Of a stretch of 64,000 nt of DNA, positions 19,801-33,500 are shown piece by piece. Under the pieces are notes generated by a model that ran no database searches, was not told the DNA's origin, and saw only the letters and a program-made list of their open reading frames with translations. Each line of letters opens with the position of its first letter. Position 1 is the stretch's first letter. Origin of the DNA: Trichoplax adhaerens (Eukaryota; Placozoa; Uniplacotomia; Trichoplacea; Trichoplacidae); the NCBI RefSeq assembly GCF_000150275.1, contig NW_002060962.1:981588-1045587 (forward strand). The letters run 5' to 3'. The translations under genes and the position numbers were made by a program.

Positions 19801-22800
19801 TAGTGATGATGAGGATATGGAAGACGAATCTGACGCTGACGATGATGATGAGTATGCAGTACTCTTGAAGTGTTGTTGTTGTAGAGCATTATGTAGTTGC
19901 TATACCAAATCACCTTATCTTAAATTATCAACAGTCAAAGTCTAGATCATTTTTTTCCTTTTCTTAATTAGCGATGATGAAGGGGATTACAGTGACGACG
20001 ATGATGTCAGTTGGAAGGTAAGCTTCATGAATACACATTCTGACCGACTGAACGATAGCGTTTGGTGGTCACTTTAAATTCTTTGATTGGAACTATCTTT
20101 TTTTACGATCTACGGTTTTTGATTGGATAAAAATAAAGCTGTTGTTGTATTCTTTCAGGTTCGACGAGCAGCATCTAGATGTATTAATGCAGTAATCAGA
20201 TCTCGACCGGAATTGTTGTACGATTTTTATCGAAATGTTTCTCCAACTCTTATATCTAGATTTAAAGGTTAACGTTATTTCAGTTTACGCTCTCGATTCG
20301 TTTTATGAAGAGTTTAGTCAAATAGTTATTAACATGTTTTAAAAAATTTGTAGAACGAGAAGAAAATGTTAAGAGTGACATCTTTTCTGCCTATGTTACT
20401 CTGTTACGACAAACAAGAACTCTGGCTACCGTAGAAACTAGAACCGATGCTATGGATGAAGATGGGTAAATATACAGAAGTAGTGCTAAAACCTGTTGAT
20501 ATTGAGTGAAACTTAGATACTCAGATGTATAAATACAAGTTGTTATAATATTTCTTTTTTACCAAAATATTTTGTCATAATTCAATATATTTGAGACAGT
20601 AAGGTATTTATGATCTAGGACTTATATATGCTATCGCCACCTTTTTCTTTTTTTATTATAGTAATGTCACCACAAATCAGAGTAGTAGATTAGTTAAAGA
20701 TGATAAAAGGTGACTTTATAGACGTTGCATATCGCTATTATGATCTTTTATTTAAATGATAATTGCAAATGGAATTCATTACTAGAAATATAGACTTTGC
20801 TGACTAAAATAATACTATAGCAAATTGTCTTAGTTGGTAAAAGTGTAGAACCGCTCAAATGATGGTTTATGTTTTTCACAGTCCCAATAGCATGCTACAA
20901 GGACAAATTCCAAGTATTGTGAAGGCACTCCGTAAAATTCTTAAGGATAAAAGCGTTAAAACAAGACAAGTGAGATTCATAAATTTTATGTAGTACAAGG
21001 CATTTTATATTAAGTATTCTCCGTTCTCTGTTGTTTTGTTTATTATTGACAGGGCTGCTTTAGCGTATTGTCAGAAGTTTGTCAAGTTTTGTATGGAGCC
21101 CTTAACGATCATATGACCTCAGTAATGCCTGGCATAGTTTATTCTTTAAGGTATATTGACGGCTTGGGTTGATTGAGGGTTCAAAGTCTTTCAAATTAGT
21201 TACTGATAAAACTCTAATTTATGTTCATTTAGTGACAAGTCATCAACATCAAATATGAAGATAGATACATTGTTATTTCTTCAATGCGTTCTAACGCATC
21301 ACGAGGCCAACGTCTTTTATCCTCACATCGATGTTTTGGTACCGGTAAGTTTCATCCCAAAGTCGTTAGCATACTTACTAGCGTATGACTAATTATAAAA
21401 TGATTAATGGTATATTACTTACTTTTTGGTAAAAGCTGGTGATAGATAAAGTATCGGATATGTTTTATAAAGTTATTTCCGAAGCCCTGTTCGTATTACA
21501 GCACTTAATAAAAATTATGAGACCACTGGGTAATTATACTTAAGTAATACGATTTATGGAATATGCTTTGTAAAGAAATCGATCGATGTGCTAATATTGT
21601 TTTGACTACCACATAATAAAAGTGCCTATTTTTTTCTATCTAAAGATGGTAATAAGCAAAGTTTAGCTAGGTACGACGTACATGCGCGAAATATCTACAA
21701 ATCTACCGTGGCTAGGTTAGAGACTACAGATATTGATCAGGAAGTGAAAGAAAGGGCAATAACGTGCATGTAAGTTTGTAAACTACGGAAATTTTTGTCA
21801 TAATTGAATCATTTTATCAGTAAGGATCATCGGACAAGGATAGCATCATAATGCTGATATTTGATATATAGGGGTCACCTAATTAGTAATATGGGGGATA
21901 TCTTACCGTCCGAATTGAAAAGTTGCTTACCGATATTGGTGTCTAGACTTCGTAATGATAGCACACGCTTATGCACAGTGAAAGCTCTTACGACCATGGC
22001 TAAGTAAAGGGAGAAATAAATTTTTTATCGATAAATTATCTTTGTTTGATTTTGCCTTTATTTTTGGTTCATTTAGTTCGCCACTCAACCTTGATCTAAC
22101 GATGATATTAGTATGTTTTACATTTTGATGTTATTGTTTACTATATTATAGCATTCTATTGTTAGTAATTTGTTATCGTACTTCACTAAATTAACGGTTG
22201 GTCTTTCATGTATTTTTTAGCCTGAATCTATCCAGCTGCTATCATCGTTTTTAAGAAAAAATAGTAGAGCTCTCAAACTTTCTAGCTTAACGGCTCTCAA
22301 CATACTGATCCAAAAATTTGGTCAGTTATAGGATTATTTCAAAAATCTAATGTGCAAACATTATCGAATATCTCGAGCTGTTTTTAAAAGGCATTAGTCT
22401 GTTTTTATTGTAGGGCGATTAATGAATGACCAACTTTGTGATAACGTCTTTTGTGAAATTCCATCGCTTATTAACGAAAGTGATTTGCATGTCTCACAAG
22501 TAGGCGAAATACCGTAGTATTATCGAAATGAAAACCATAATTGCATCTTTATGCTAAAGTGCGTTTATTTATTTATCAGCTTACGTCAGAATTGATCTCT
22601 ACATTGATTCAAATTAATCCAAATTCATTCATGAAGGTGACTGCTTCAATATATAGTTTTCTTTTTACTTTGGTTGAAGATTATAATAACATTAAGTTTA
22701 TGTATTCGACATAGCATCGAGATATCATATTAAAGGAGGTGTTGGTATTACTGAAATCTCCGTTACTACAAGGTGCTGTAAAATTATAATTTAGAAATTC

Positions 22801-25768
22801 ATGTGAGATCTTATGCAGCTAGTGAGTCGTTGCGATGAATATATGGTTATTTAATCTTGTAGGCGGTGCTTTGAATGCGCTTTTGGGCTTTATTTGTCAA
22901 GCTATTAGAAATAAAATTCCTAAAATGAACCCAAATGAAGTTCTCCAAGTAACTACAAGCATGCAGATGTAATTGATTGATATCTTTAAGATGACATCTT
23001 TTAGAATAATTCTCTATTAATTAACGATCGGTAGATGCTTACACACCCAATTTACTATCCTGAATCTCAAGGCCAAGGCTCGTTAGCAATACATAAGCAG
23101 GTAAATTCTAAGATCGTAAGCGGGTGAATGTGAAAGTAATTGATTCTGATGACGAATACCTTCATCATCATTGATGTTTTCTTTATAGGCTTTTTACTCA
23201 GTTGCCAAATGTGTTGCTGGCATCATTATGGAGTCATCGGATCTAAGTACAACTGTTGTTCAACAACTAATTCGAGACCTTGAAGTAAGCTCTCTATTCA
23301 TAGCCGCACGAATCAGCCATAGCATTGCGTGCGATCATTATATATTTTGTTGGGCAATTTTCTATTCGTTAACTTCTGTATTCATTAAATTTGCAATTTA
23401 TAAAAAAATGAACTGGACGCATAGAGCGCTTCTTCATCGGTATCGGTCAAAATGTTTACATTGCTTGCATTGGGCGAAATTGGACGAGTAGTGTAAGTAT
23501 TTAAATTTGAATCAACTAATAGCGTTAAACTACTTCAATATTTTTGCTGTTGTGTCTGATTAGGAACATGAGTGCATTCCAAAATCTTAAATCAGTAATA
23601 ACATCCGCTTTCTCGTCGTCATCTGAAGAAATTAAATCTGCCGCATCCTTTGCATTAGGTAAGGATTGAATTGTAACTACCTTGTCAATTTACTTGATAT
23701 GACAGATCTGGAATTCATGTTAAATTTAAATCCTTCTTATTTAGGCAACATTGCAGCTGGTAATCTTGCGGAATATTTACCTTTCATATTTAAGGAAATT
23801 GAAAGCGAATCTAAGAAGCAGTACCTTTTATTGCACTCTTTGAAAGAGGCAAGCGCTAAAATTTATATTTTCACTGATATAAAAATTACACTTTAAACTG
23901 ATTCGCATGTCGATTGCATTTTATCACCTTTCAGATTATCGTTTGTCAATCCTCACATTCGGCAGCCGTGCAATCACTTGCTCCATATGTTTCCACTATT
24001 TGGTATACAATAACCCTATTTTTAACTGATATTTATGGCTAGATTCCTAATAAGTAATTACTCTTGTAGGAACTTACTATTCCAAAGTTGTGAAAAAGCG
24101 GGCGGCGAAGGAATTCGAAACATGGTTGCGGAGTGCTTGGGCAAACTAACCATTTTGGATCCAGAAAATTTACTGCCAGATCTACATGTAGGTTACTTTG
24201 ATTATTCAAAAGCATTTTTATTCATCAAATCTAAAAGATGCTTGCTTATTTATATCCGTTATTTCATGTTAGAATCATTTGGCGTCTAATTCATCCTTCG
24301 TTCGCTGTACCGTGGTAAATGCTGTGAAATTCGCGATATCTGAGCAGGTAATAATTTCAATTTTTCAATGTTTCCGTAGAATAGATTACGGCGACTTTGC
24401 TTATATCATTAAATAACTACGACCGTTCGTGTATGATAATTTTACTTCATAGCATCATCAAGTCGATTTGAAACTTAAACAATATATGGGAGATTTTTTA
24501 AAGTCACTTGAGGACACTGATCCGGTAATTATAATGAAAAGGTCATTGCATACTGTTGACGTTGTATATATATGGTAGCTAATTGCTATTATGTTTTAGA
24601 ATGTCCGACGAGTGGCACTTGTAACGCTAAATTCGGCGGCCCATAATAAACCTTCTTTAATTAAAGATATGTTGGATGTCATTCTTCCAAGCTTATATGA
24701 TAAAACTATTATCAGGGTAATCCTACATTTCATTGGGGTATTTTGTTTTTGGTCATGTCATGCTTAGATAAGGTTATTTTTACATTGCAGAAAGATATGA
24801 TTCGTGAAGTTGAGATGGGTCCATTTAAGCATACAGTCGATGACGGCTTAGACATTCGAAAGGTACGCTACTGTTTGTATATGATTGTGCTTTAGTGGAA
24901 TAGTTTTTATTCGGATTGACTCATGTTATATCTGTATTGATGCTGCATAGGCCGCTTTCGAATGTATGTATACCTTACTGGATACTTGCTTAGATAAATT
25001 AGACATATTTCAATTCCTCAATTACGTTGAAGAAGGCCTGAAGGATCACTATGACATCAAAGTCAGTATTCATGAAGTTATTACTTGCTATTATAAAATT
25101 TCTTAATTTCGTGGTACAGAATCGATTGGGTTTAAGTTGTACAGACCGTTCATGCAATATATTTGTCGGTTTAATATATAGATGTTGACCTACCTCATGC
25201 TTATTAGACTAGCAACTCTGTGTCCGAATGCGGTTCTCCAACGTAAGTTGCGAATTTAGATTAACATTCGCTATAATCTGGAATAGATTTTCCTTTTTTT
25301 GCTGTGATATTACTTGGCTATCTGAGAAATTTTATGCCTTATTTGCATTAAAAATTTCGCTGTAGATAATAAATTGTCTTAAATTCTATGTTTGCACCAT
25401 ATATAGGCTTCGATAAAATATTGGATCCTTTAAGAGCTACAGTTATGGTTCAGGTTAAGGCTTTAGCAGTGAAACAAGAGTTCGAGAAGCAAAATGAATT
25501 GAAAAGATCCGCACTTCGAGCGTTGACATCATTGATGAAGATACCCGATAGTGGTAACGAAATTTATAATTGTCAACAGAATTGCCGTTAATAAATTAAT
25601 AGTAGTGCTTAATTAAGTTGTAATGCTTTTATTTATATAGATAAATCTTTGCAATTAAATGAATTCCTGCAGCAAATCAACAGTAATCCTGCAATTTCTA
25701 GTATGTTTGAAACTATCAAGAACGATGAAAGTGGAAGTGGGACATTTATTCATACAGACTTTAAATAA
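16861..25768 (+). CDS. CAND1: Cullin-associated NEDD8-dissociated protein 1, complete, 42 coding exons
   Basis: HEAT-repeat solenoid that binds unneddylated cullin-RBX1 and exchanges substrate-receptor modules of SCF-type ubiquitin ligases. The model gives 1255 residues against 1230 in human. Diagnostic stretches include [48 protein letters not shown] followed by an acidic insert (exons 11-12), [75 protein letters not shown] and [15 protein letters not shown]. Exon 1 (16861-16902, [14 protein letters not shown]) is 689 bases upstream of exon 2 and was recognised by phase and homology. Remaining exons start at 17592, 17855, 18310, 18549, 18774, 18925, 19184, 19402, 19592, 19748, 19972, 20159, 20354, 20662, 20882, 21053, 21233, 21436, 21646, 21872, 22077, 22221, 22414, 22580, 22715, 22863, 23035, 23189, 23425, 23564, 23745, 23935, 24070, 24273, 24453, 24600, 24791, 24951, 25182, 25407 and 25641. 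All phases close (3768 bases). Exon 32 ends at 23848 with a GC donor. Confidence 0.97.
23849..23934 (+). other. GC-AG intron in CAND1 (intron 32)
   Basis: Exon 32 ends in [10 protein letters not shown] and is followed directly by GCAAGC, not GT. The acceptor is CCTTTCAG before ATTATC. Human CAND1 continues HSLKEIISS at this point, so the join is fixed by homology and phase. Every other intron modelled in this gene starts with GT. Confidence 0.88.
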
Positions 25769-27033
25769 TTAACATTACTATTAAGTGATAGTGATTTTTT
25801 GAAAAGTTCGATATTAATTTTAAGCGATCAGCTATTAATTATGTATCACATTTGAGCACTTATTGCATAATGGTTAGTGCCTTGCGTTTGGTGATTACCA
25901 TGTGCAGTAAAATCGCTATGGGTAAACCCTTTAATTAATAGCTAACAAAGCTGAATTGCCAACGTATAGGCTTTCAGCTGTAGATTAGCATACTGTACAG
26001 CATCGCGTTGTATGCATAAGTTCTACTTTCGTTAACGTTCCTTCATAGTTGTCAGAGAAATATATCAGTTGAAGCTGTTAATTACTGCCTGTTAAGTTTA
26101 TTGACTCTGGCTTTAAACATTTTCATAAGTTGATAATAAAAAAGGATATTGCTATTGATTTTATTCTCTCTTATCTTTCTGGACTTAGTCCTTACCTTGC
26201 GTTGATACGATCGCAAATTTAAGGGGTTGCAATTCTAAATCAAACTAACTTTGCTATCTCAATAATGTATTTGAAATTATCTTATTGAAAGCATACTAAA
26301 TAGAAGGACAATCTCTTAAGTTGGGCGAATGAAAAACTATCGAAAATAATCATTTTCCAGCTAGTTTTTGACTTTTCTGTGAAGGACTGTGATACTATGC
26401 TACGTACGAAGTACTTCTATAGTTTTGCTTACTCGGAATGGTTGTATTTTAGTATTGTGGCTTAATGTATGATTGAATAGCGTGCAATTATCTTTCGCTT
26501 CTTACGTAATGCTTATATAATCAAGGTAGAAATCATAATTGTACAGTTACATTTAATTGTACACGCTAAGCTTGTTGTAGGTTTTGCGTGACGATTTTAG
26601 CTACTATTATCTATTTCACTAACTTAAGAAAGAGTGTGCAAGCGTTTAAAGCACATTTAGTTGTTTATTTAACCTAATATTCAGAGACCGATCTCCATGA
26701 AAGAATAGGTGATATTAGAATACTAACATATTAGAATACTAACAAGGTAATCTATTATTACATATCTGATAGTTAGGTAGCCTAACTCAGGCCTGTGCCA
26801 GGGATATTATCACTACTCATCAGCAGGATAGTAACAATTCTTATCAACTATAGAAAAACAAACGGCAAAGGTACAATTCATTTCATTTATCTCCATAGGA
26901 GTTATAGACATATTGAGCACTGGCATTATTATCAATTTGATTATTATTACTCATAAGAGGAACGCTAGAAGTAATCAAGGATTAAATGCTACAAAATGAT
27001 GGTAAAATGTGCACTCCAACATTGACCCTCGAG
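25769..27033. other. Tail-to-tail spacer between CAND1 and IF1
   Basis: A 1.3-kb AT-rich gap between two convergent stop codons. No plausible exon was found on either strand. A short direct duplication of TTAGAATACTAACA sits near 26715-26743, and an isolated CATACTGTACAG word lies near 25988. Otherwise I see nothing in it. Confidence 0.5.
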
Positions 27034-28997
27034 TTACTTGTCTTGAATTTTCTCTTTGAATTCCTGAATTTTTTGGTCATGTCGATCGATAGCATCTTGA
27101 TGATGTTTCAGTTCTTCTTCATGAAATTTTTTTATATCATGGAGCTTTTGTAGCTGTTCTTCTTGCTATAAAAATATATTGAGACTTACTATTTTGCTTG
27201 CCACTCTCGCAATGAGCGAGACTTTTAGACACGGCATGTATCCATGCTGCTTACGTATTACGTAAAGAAATAAATAAATGCTACAAAACTTACTAATTTC
27301 CTAAAGTACTGATCCTCCTGCGCTTTTTCTTTCTTACCAAACGATCCACCAGCGTCTCTATAACAAGATTGAATTACTCAATTTACTCATATTGCGTTTC
27401 TATCAAAATCTTAACAATCATAGATACGCGTAATGACAGTACTACATATAAAATAAGCATCAATGATTGAATAAATTGAAGCGAGGCTTCTGACAAGCCA
27501 TTTCTTCGATACTTTAATTTAGTAACGGATTCAATTTGCTACTCTATTTTTCATTTATAAAAATTTTTAGCTTGATTGATGATTGAGTATTCAAAAGTTA
27601 TAAGTCATCGTTAATGCATTTGAATAGGATTTAGTACATTCTAACAACTGTTCCTATCAAAGATTCAAGATAGGCAAATGACATTAGTCACAGATCCATT
27701 GCAAACTGATCAATTTACCAACATAAAGGAACCTAGATTAGGTAAAAGACACTGTATAATACAACGATTCTTTAGTGATTTATTGTTTCTAAAAACACTC
27801 GACAATTACAGTTGATTCTGGTTGTACACACGCGTACGCTAATTAATTCTCGAAGTCTACTTGCGGATATTGATTTCTATGGCGTGCAGCTACTATATTT
27901 CCACTATTTAGAGCATTAAATAGTACTGTACATATACATAAGTATGTACTATAGTTGATTAAGACATTGCACTCCTGCTATAATTACAGAAATTGCTCTA
28001 GATTATAAACTTACACAGGCATAACTATCGTAATCTACATTTTATTGTCAATAAAGCGTAAGATAACATGATTTTGATAAACAAAAATAATTGATTTAAT
28101 TGCCTATTTGAACAGAAGAATGCAATAATGCTGTCATTGCGATCTTATTTTCTCATCCATTGCACGTATGTTGGTTAATGTTGTACGCAAATTTGTTATT
28201 CATTCAATGTATTTCGAAAGCTAACCTGATCGAGCCAGCTTGTCGATCCTAGAAAGAGTAAGTTACAATCATGATAATTAGTATACCTTGTATGGTTTGT
28301 GGAATATCATATTGCAATTCATATATAAAAATTTGATCTCACTTAAAAGCAGTCAGTGAAATGCTCTTACTGCTCCATAATACAGTATAATAAAAGGTGA
28401 CAATTAGTGCAAGATAGAAAATGATCAGTAGAACCTAAACTATTTATTCATAACAGCGAAGCATTTAAACATGAGCGTTATAGTCAAAGTTTATGACTAA
28501 ACACTGTCTTATAGGCAAATTATTTGAAAGTCTAAGAAAATGTTGTAAGAAGCAAAAGTTCGAGGATAGAATAACTGAATGCTTATAAAACTGGGCTGTT
28601 GTCGATAGAAGATACACGATGATGATCCAAAACTTAACAACAATGCTAACAGATCACGGTATAAGTATACGACTGAAAAGAGAAATAGCATTTGCTTGAG
28701 GCATGGTATCTTTTTCTACCAATATCATCCTGGAGAAGATTAGAATTTCAGTAGAATAGCAGCATATACTGTATTATAACCGTGGAATATGACAGTATCC
28801 ATTCATCATCATCGTCTACCATTGCTATCAATGTTATTATCCATTTCTAGATTCGCTAGCAGACCGATTTGATGGATTATCAATAGAATGATTACCTGAC
28901 TATAGGCCCTGGATTGGAGAGCAGCAGCAGCAAAAGTTCGATAGCTAGAGGTCCTAACAGCAACAGAGGCCAATCGCCTGGATACTAAGGATGCCAT
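27034..28997 (-). CDS. ATP5IF1: Mitochondrial ATP synthase inhibitory factor 1 (IF1), 4 coding exons
   Basis: Small helical protein of the mitochondrial matrix that blocks reverse ATP hydrolysis by F1Fo-ATP synthase when pH falls. Coding exons 28896-28997, 28226-28248, 27294-27357 and 27034-27165 give 106 residues, the usual size. Residues 1-34 form an Arg/Ser/Ala-rich, acid-free mitochondrial presequence. The inhibitory core then reads QAGSIRDAGGSFGKKEKAQE and DQYFRKL, keeping the equivalents of bovine Phe22, Glu26, Tyr33 and Phe34. The remainder is a long charged coiled coil containing KKFHEEELKHH and ending QEFKEKIQDK. Of the bovine His48-His49 pair, the first is Phe here and the second is kept. 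A 23-base second exon joins in phase. An upstream in-frame ATG (MIFSV...) exists, but the chosen start gives a typical presequence. Head-to-head with amnionless. Confidence 0.95.
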
Positions 28998-30594
28998 AAC
29001 TGAAAATATCACTGCTAATACGCAAAATTTGGCTGGTAAATTGGATGAAAGTGGATGCGGTAAATAATTTAAAATATATAAAACTATACTAGTATTGATG
29101 GACTATTTAATGACTAATGACTACGGGCAGATAGATGTACAGACTGATCACGTAAGCTTTATAAAATGTATTTCCTCTATAGTAAGATTTTGGACAAGTC
29201 TCTGCTCAAGGTAGTAGAATTAATTTTAATTATACTAGCGATCTCTACTGAAGTGGACAGCCACCAGCCATGGGCCACTAAAATAGCACAAATGCTACCT
29301 AGAATTGGATAAAAGTATTTAATTTTAGCGGCCCAATGGTACTGCCACAGCGTCGAGGTACAATCGATTTTAAAAACATGGCGATCTAGCCTTGTCACTG
29401 CTTTCATAATCCTGTAAAATCAATCTATTCCCACTACCTATCTTCAACTTGAAATAGCAGGGTAAAATGGTTGTCAAATCATATCATCTTCTAGATAGCA
29501 TTAAGATTACGATAACTACAATTTAATGATTGGTTATGGTGGTATTTTCGCCATCTATTTGACCCATATTAGGAGCAAGGATGCAAAAAGGTAATATTAC
29601 ATCAGCGGCAAGGAATTTACCAATTTGCATAGCTAACATGTTTTGCATATTTATTATTTACGTGTCTAGAATCTGCTGTACTCTGCTCAAAATTCAACAT
29701 TGAATTCAATTGGAGATTGACTCCTTGGTTATCATTTTAATCATGGATTGCAAATTTAAATCGAATGGAAACTTGCAGTAACTCAGCACTGAATTCATCC
29801 TAGTTAAAAAATGGAATGCCAGTGCTGACCGTAATTCATTATTGAGTTGTTGACTAATCCCCTGCTGGGCTTCCCGTGTCTTTTTCTAATAATATCGTGC
29901 AAGGATTTGGTCATGGACTACTCGAAGAAGTGGAACAACCCTCGTTTACTAAAATTATAATTACTAGTAGTAGTCTCTGGCCTCAGTTAACACTAGCTAT
30001 ACCGCTAGTACAGTGACTAAAAAATGCCCAAATTAAAAGACTATAGTCGTCGATATTGATTGTTGACATCGCTGCCGACCGTCCATGTCCATATCCATAC
30101 GCTTGTAGTAGTGTACTAATGGATACTCCAATCATCGGCATATATAAAAGCAATCCTGTTGTCTAGAGCCAACAAAGAATTGAAATCTTTTTATCCCCTA
30201 GGCAGTCTGCGATGATGAATGCACGAATAATTAATAAGAAAACCTCATTAACATACTAACTACTGTAAAAGAGTAATCCGAACTTGGTATAGCAGGCACA
30301 AAGAAACGAAACAAGTTTTCTAGCGGATTAGTTGGTTACTTGCGACCTATTGTCTTCCAACATTGAATTATATTTTAGCCTTGTTATTTACGAACTATAG
30401 TTGAACAAAATTAGGATAGTAAAGCCTAATTACTATCGTTAGCATAGTCTTATAACTTGGAGTTTATAGTAGAGTTTCTTGGGGACGACTGCTTGACAAT
30501 AAACCCAAGAGTGTACTATTACAACGTTGGGTAGAAACCACTTCAATTCTAGTACTGCCATCAGGAAAACGCCAAATCCAAGGCGACAATAATC
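28998..30594. promoter_or_regulatory. Head-to-head spacer between IF1 and amnionless
   Basis: 1.6 kb between divergent start codons. Unlike the other two head-to-head spacers, it has no dense GTAC island. One minus-strand ORF at 29177-29407 (76 codons) has no family resemblance and a random-looking sequence, so I do not call it. No clear TATA box was seen near the amnionless start. Confidence 0.4.
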
Positions 30595-33500
30595 ATGGAG
30601 AAAGTGTGTTTTATTTTGGCTCTGACAGCCATCTACGGTAAGAAAGATCGATGTACTGATTTGAAGGGTTTCGGTTGTAAACTATTTTGGCCTACTTGCA
30701 CTTCCACTCTTTCGATGCTAGCGATGGGTCAATATTTGTTTCAACGGGATTGTCATCTCCTCGACTATACAAAGTAGACTCCACTCGACGCAAAATGGCC
30801 ATGGTTGAGGACTCATTAATGATTATACGATCGGATTTATCATGTCCACAAGGATGAACATTTTCGATCTTATCCCTTTCGTTGAATCCTTTTTATTGGA
30901 TCGAGATAGATAGACATTAGAATAGATCATTTCTTCTTCCAATCGAACCGATAACGATGATCATTTCAAAATGGCAGCGTGTACCAATCATAAATTTTCA
31001 ACCAATGCAGCAGTTCCCTCCAGTCAGATCATTTTAATTATAGAAAAATGCAATGATAATCATGGCTATGTTCTCTCTAAGTAATTCGCTGGCTGTAGCC
31101 TACCACTTCAGTATTCAGCATGATGTAAAATCTGCATGGTATGTCTTCCGATGGCTTTTTCTAAAAGCCAATCCGATCGGAAGATTCACAGCTTTTTCGA
31201 TATTGTTCACACCTGGGTGATATGGAGCAACTTTTTCAACTTTTATACCATGCCACTGATGATCAACAGTTTACCTACAATATAAGATGTAGACATAATT
31301 GTGCTTAACTCACACCATGAAGAAATGGCGCACAACGATGCGTCAACAAAATCACCAAATCCTCTACAACCTTACAGTTTTATTATTTGTTTTTCATGTT
31401 AACGGTTGACCTAAGAAATTAAAGCATTTTACTCTTTCTTTCCCTTTGATTGTAAGTCAAGCCGTGCAAGTTGATTCTAATTAATTAGGAACCTTAATTG
31501 GCCGTCATGACATGTACACTTGTACAGTCCATAGATCCTTTTTGGATAATTAATGCTCACCTTCACACAAGCGGTTCAACATTTTCCTACAGTACGCGTA
31601 TTTCAAGTGGTTGTCTTATGGGGTTGAAATTGTCGGAAATAGACACTTAACTATGTCCAAATTGATCATGCATCTGTTCCATCTTGACAGTTAATTAAAA
31701 AATAAACCGTGATCGTTGCAGAATTGTAATTGGCCTCTATTTGTTGATATCTTGTAGGCGCTGTCGCTCAAAATATTCCTACTTATAAGCAATGGATACC
31801 CAACACTAATTACAACAATCCCGATAATTGGAGTAAGAAAAGATTGCCGTGCAGTCAAGATACAATAACATTCCAAAAAAGCGTAAGTCTAATTCGTCAA
31901 AGTTGCTCTTTATTTTGCACTTTTTTCTACTATCCGTACGGTAATGGTAGGGGTAAAAAACAACAGGATGAATCTTCTAGGAAAGAATGTAGCGTTAATT
32001 TATCGACATCGAGTTGCTTAATACGATAGGTTTGGTTTCAAAGTTGTTTCATTAATCTACTGTATTGAGTGAAAAGATTGAAGTATAGTCCATCGTAGAA
32101 ATACTCGCTTATTAATCTTCTGATTGACTGTATCAATTTTCGTTTCGGACTAGCATGAAATAAATTCTTCTCGCAGGAAGGAGAGTATTTATTTATTTAC
32201 TTTATCTGCGTGTATTTTATTTCTTGTCCAGATGAAACAGTTATGGATGGAAAAGTTACTGTATATGAAACACATAAGCATGAATAGACAGTAACCGTAG
32301 TTCATGAGCTATTATTTCTTGATCTTGTTGTTTAACTGGATGTATCCAATCTTTATTTTAGAACTACACGGTCTACCTTCAAAATACTTTATCGGTACAA
32401 GAATTGGTAAGTTTGATCCATCATGAAAGTGCATAGCCCGCGCTACAGAGTCCATGTTTGTCTCACCTTGAGACGGAAGCCCTGCGGCTATACTGTACTG
32501 TTCGCGGTGAAATATGGTGCAATGATTTTGCATTATCCTTGAAGCATTGTACCACTTGCATAATGTGATTTCTTTCTATCACCATGATAATTAATAAGAA
32601 TATTCCATACAAATACTTTATTTAATTCAGAAAGGTTCCTTCCAGTTAGCCATAAACGACAATAGGATCCTTTGACGGAATAGACTTTTTCTAACCTTTA
32701 GATAGAGTACAATAGATTAGTATTATGAACCATTTCAATTCCATGTTTACTGTCATCGTCCTTCGATACTTGCTAAAACAGATCAGTACCATAAATCATT
32801 TCAATTTCATGATCACTGCCATCTTCCTTCGATAGCTGTATAATTATTGAAATAGATAAGTATGGCGAACTATTTCAATTTCATGCTCACTATCACCTTC
32901 CATCGATAGCTGTTGAAATAGATCAGTACGATGAATCAATTTCATGATCACTGCCATCTTCCTTCGATAGCTGTATAATTATTGAAATAGATAAGTATGG
33001 TGAACAATTTCAATTTCATGCTCACTATCACCTTCCATCGATAGCTGTTGAAATAGATCAGTACGATGAATCAATTTCATGATCACTGCCATCTTCCTTC
33101 GATAGCTGTATAATTATTGAAATAGATCAGTATGGTGAACTATTTCAATTTCACGCTCACTATCACCCTCCGTCGATAGTTGTTGAAATAGATCAGTACG
33201 ATGAATCAATTTCATGATCACTGCCATCTTCCCTTCGATAGCTGTATAATTATTGAAATAGATAAGTATGGCGAACTATTTCAATTTCATGCTCACTATC
33301 ACCTTCCATCGATAGCTGTTGAAATAGATCAGTACGATGAATCAATTTCATGATCACTGCCATCTTCCTTCGATAGCTGTATAATTATTGAAATAGATCA
33401 GTATGGTGAACTATTTCAATTTCACGCTCACTATCACCCTCCGTCGATAGTTGTTAAAATAGATCAGTACGATCAACAAATTTCATGATCACTGCCATCT

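Noticed and set aside
22149-22213. Possible extra CAND1 exon after an ATTATAG acceptor
   Set aside because: The next exon at 22221 joins exon 22 in phase and matches the family directly, so the intervening sequence is intron.
29177-29407. 76-codon minus-strand ORF between IF1 and amnionless
   Set aside because: No family resemblance, no neighbouring exons in phase, and it lies in a promoter spacer.
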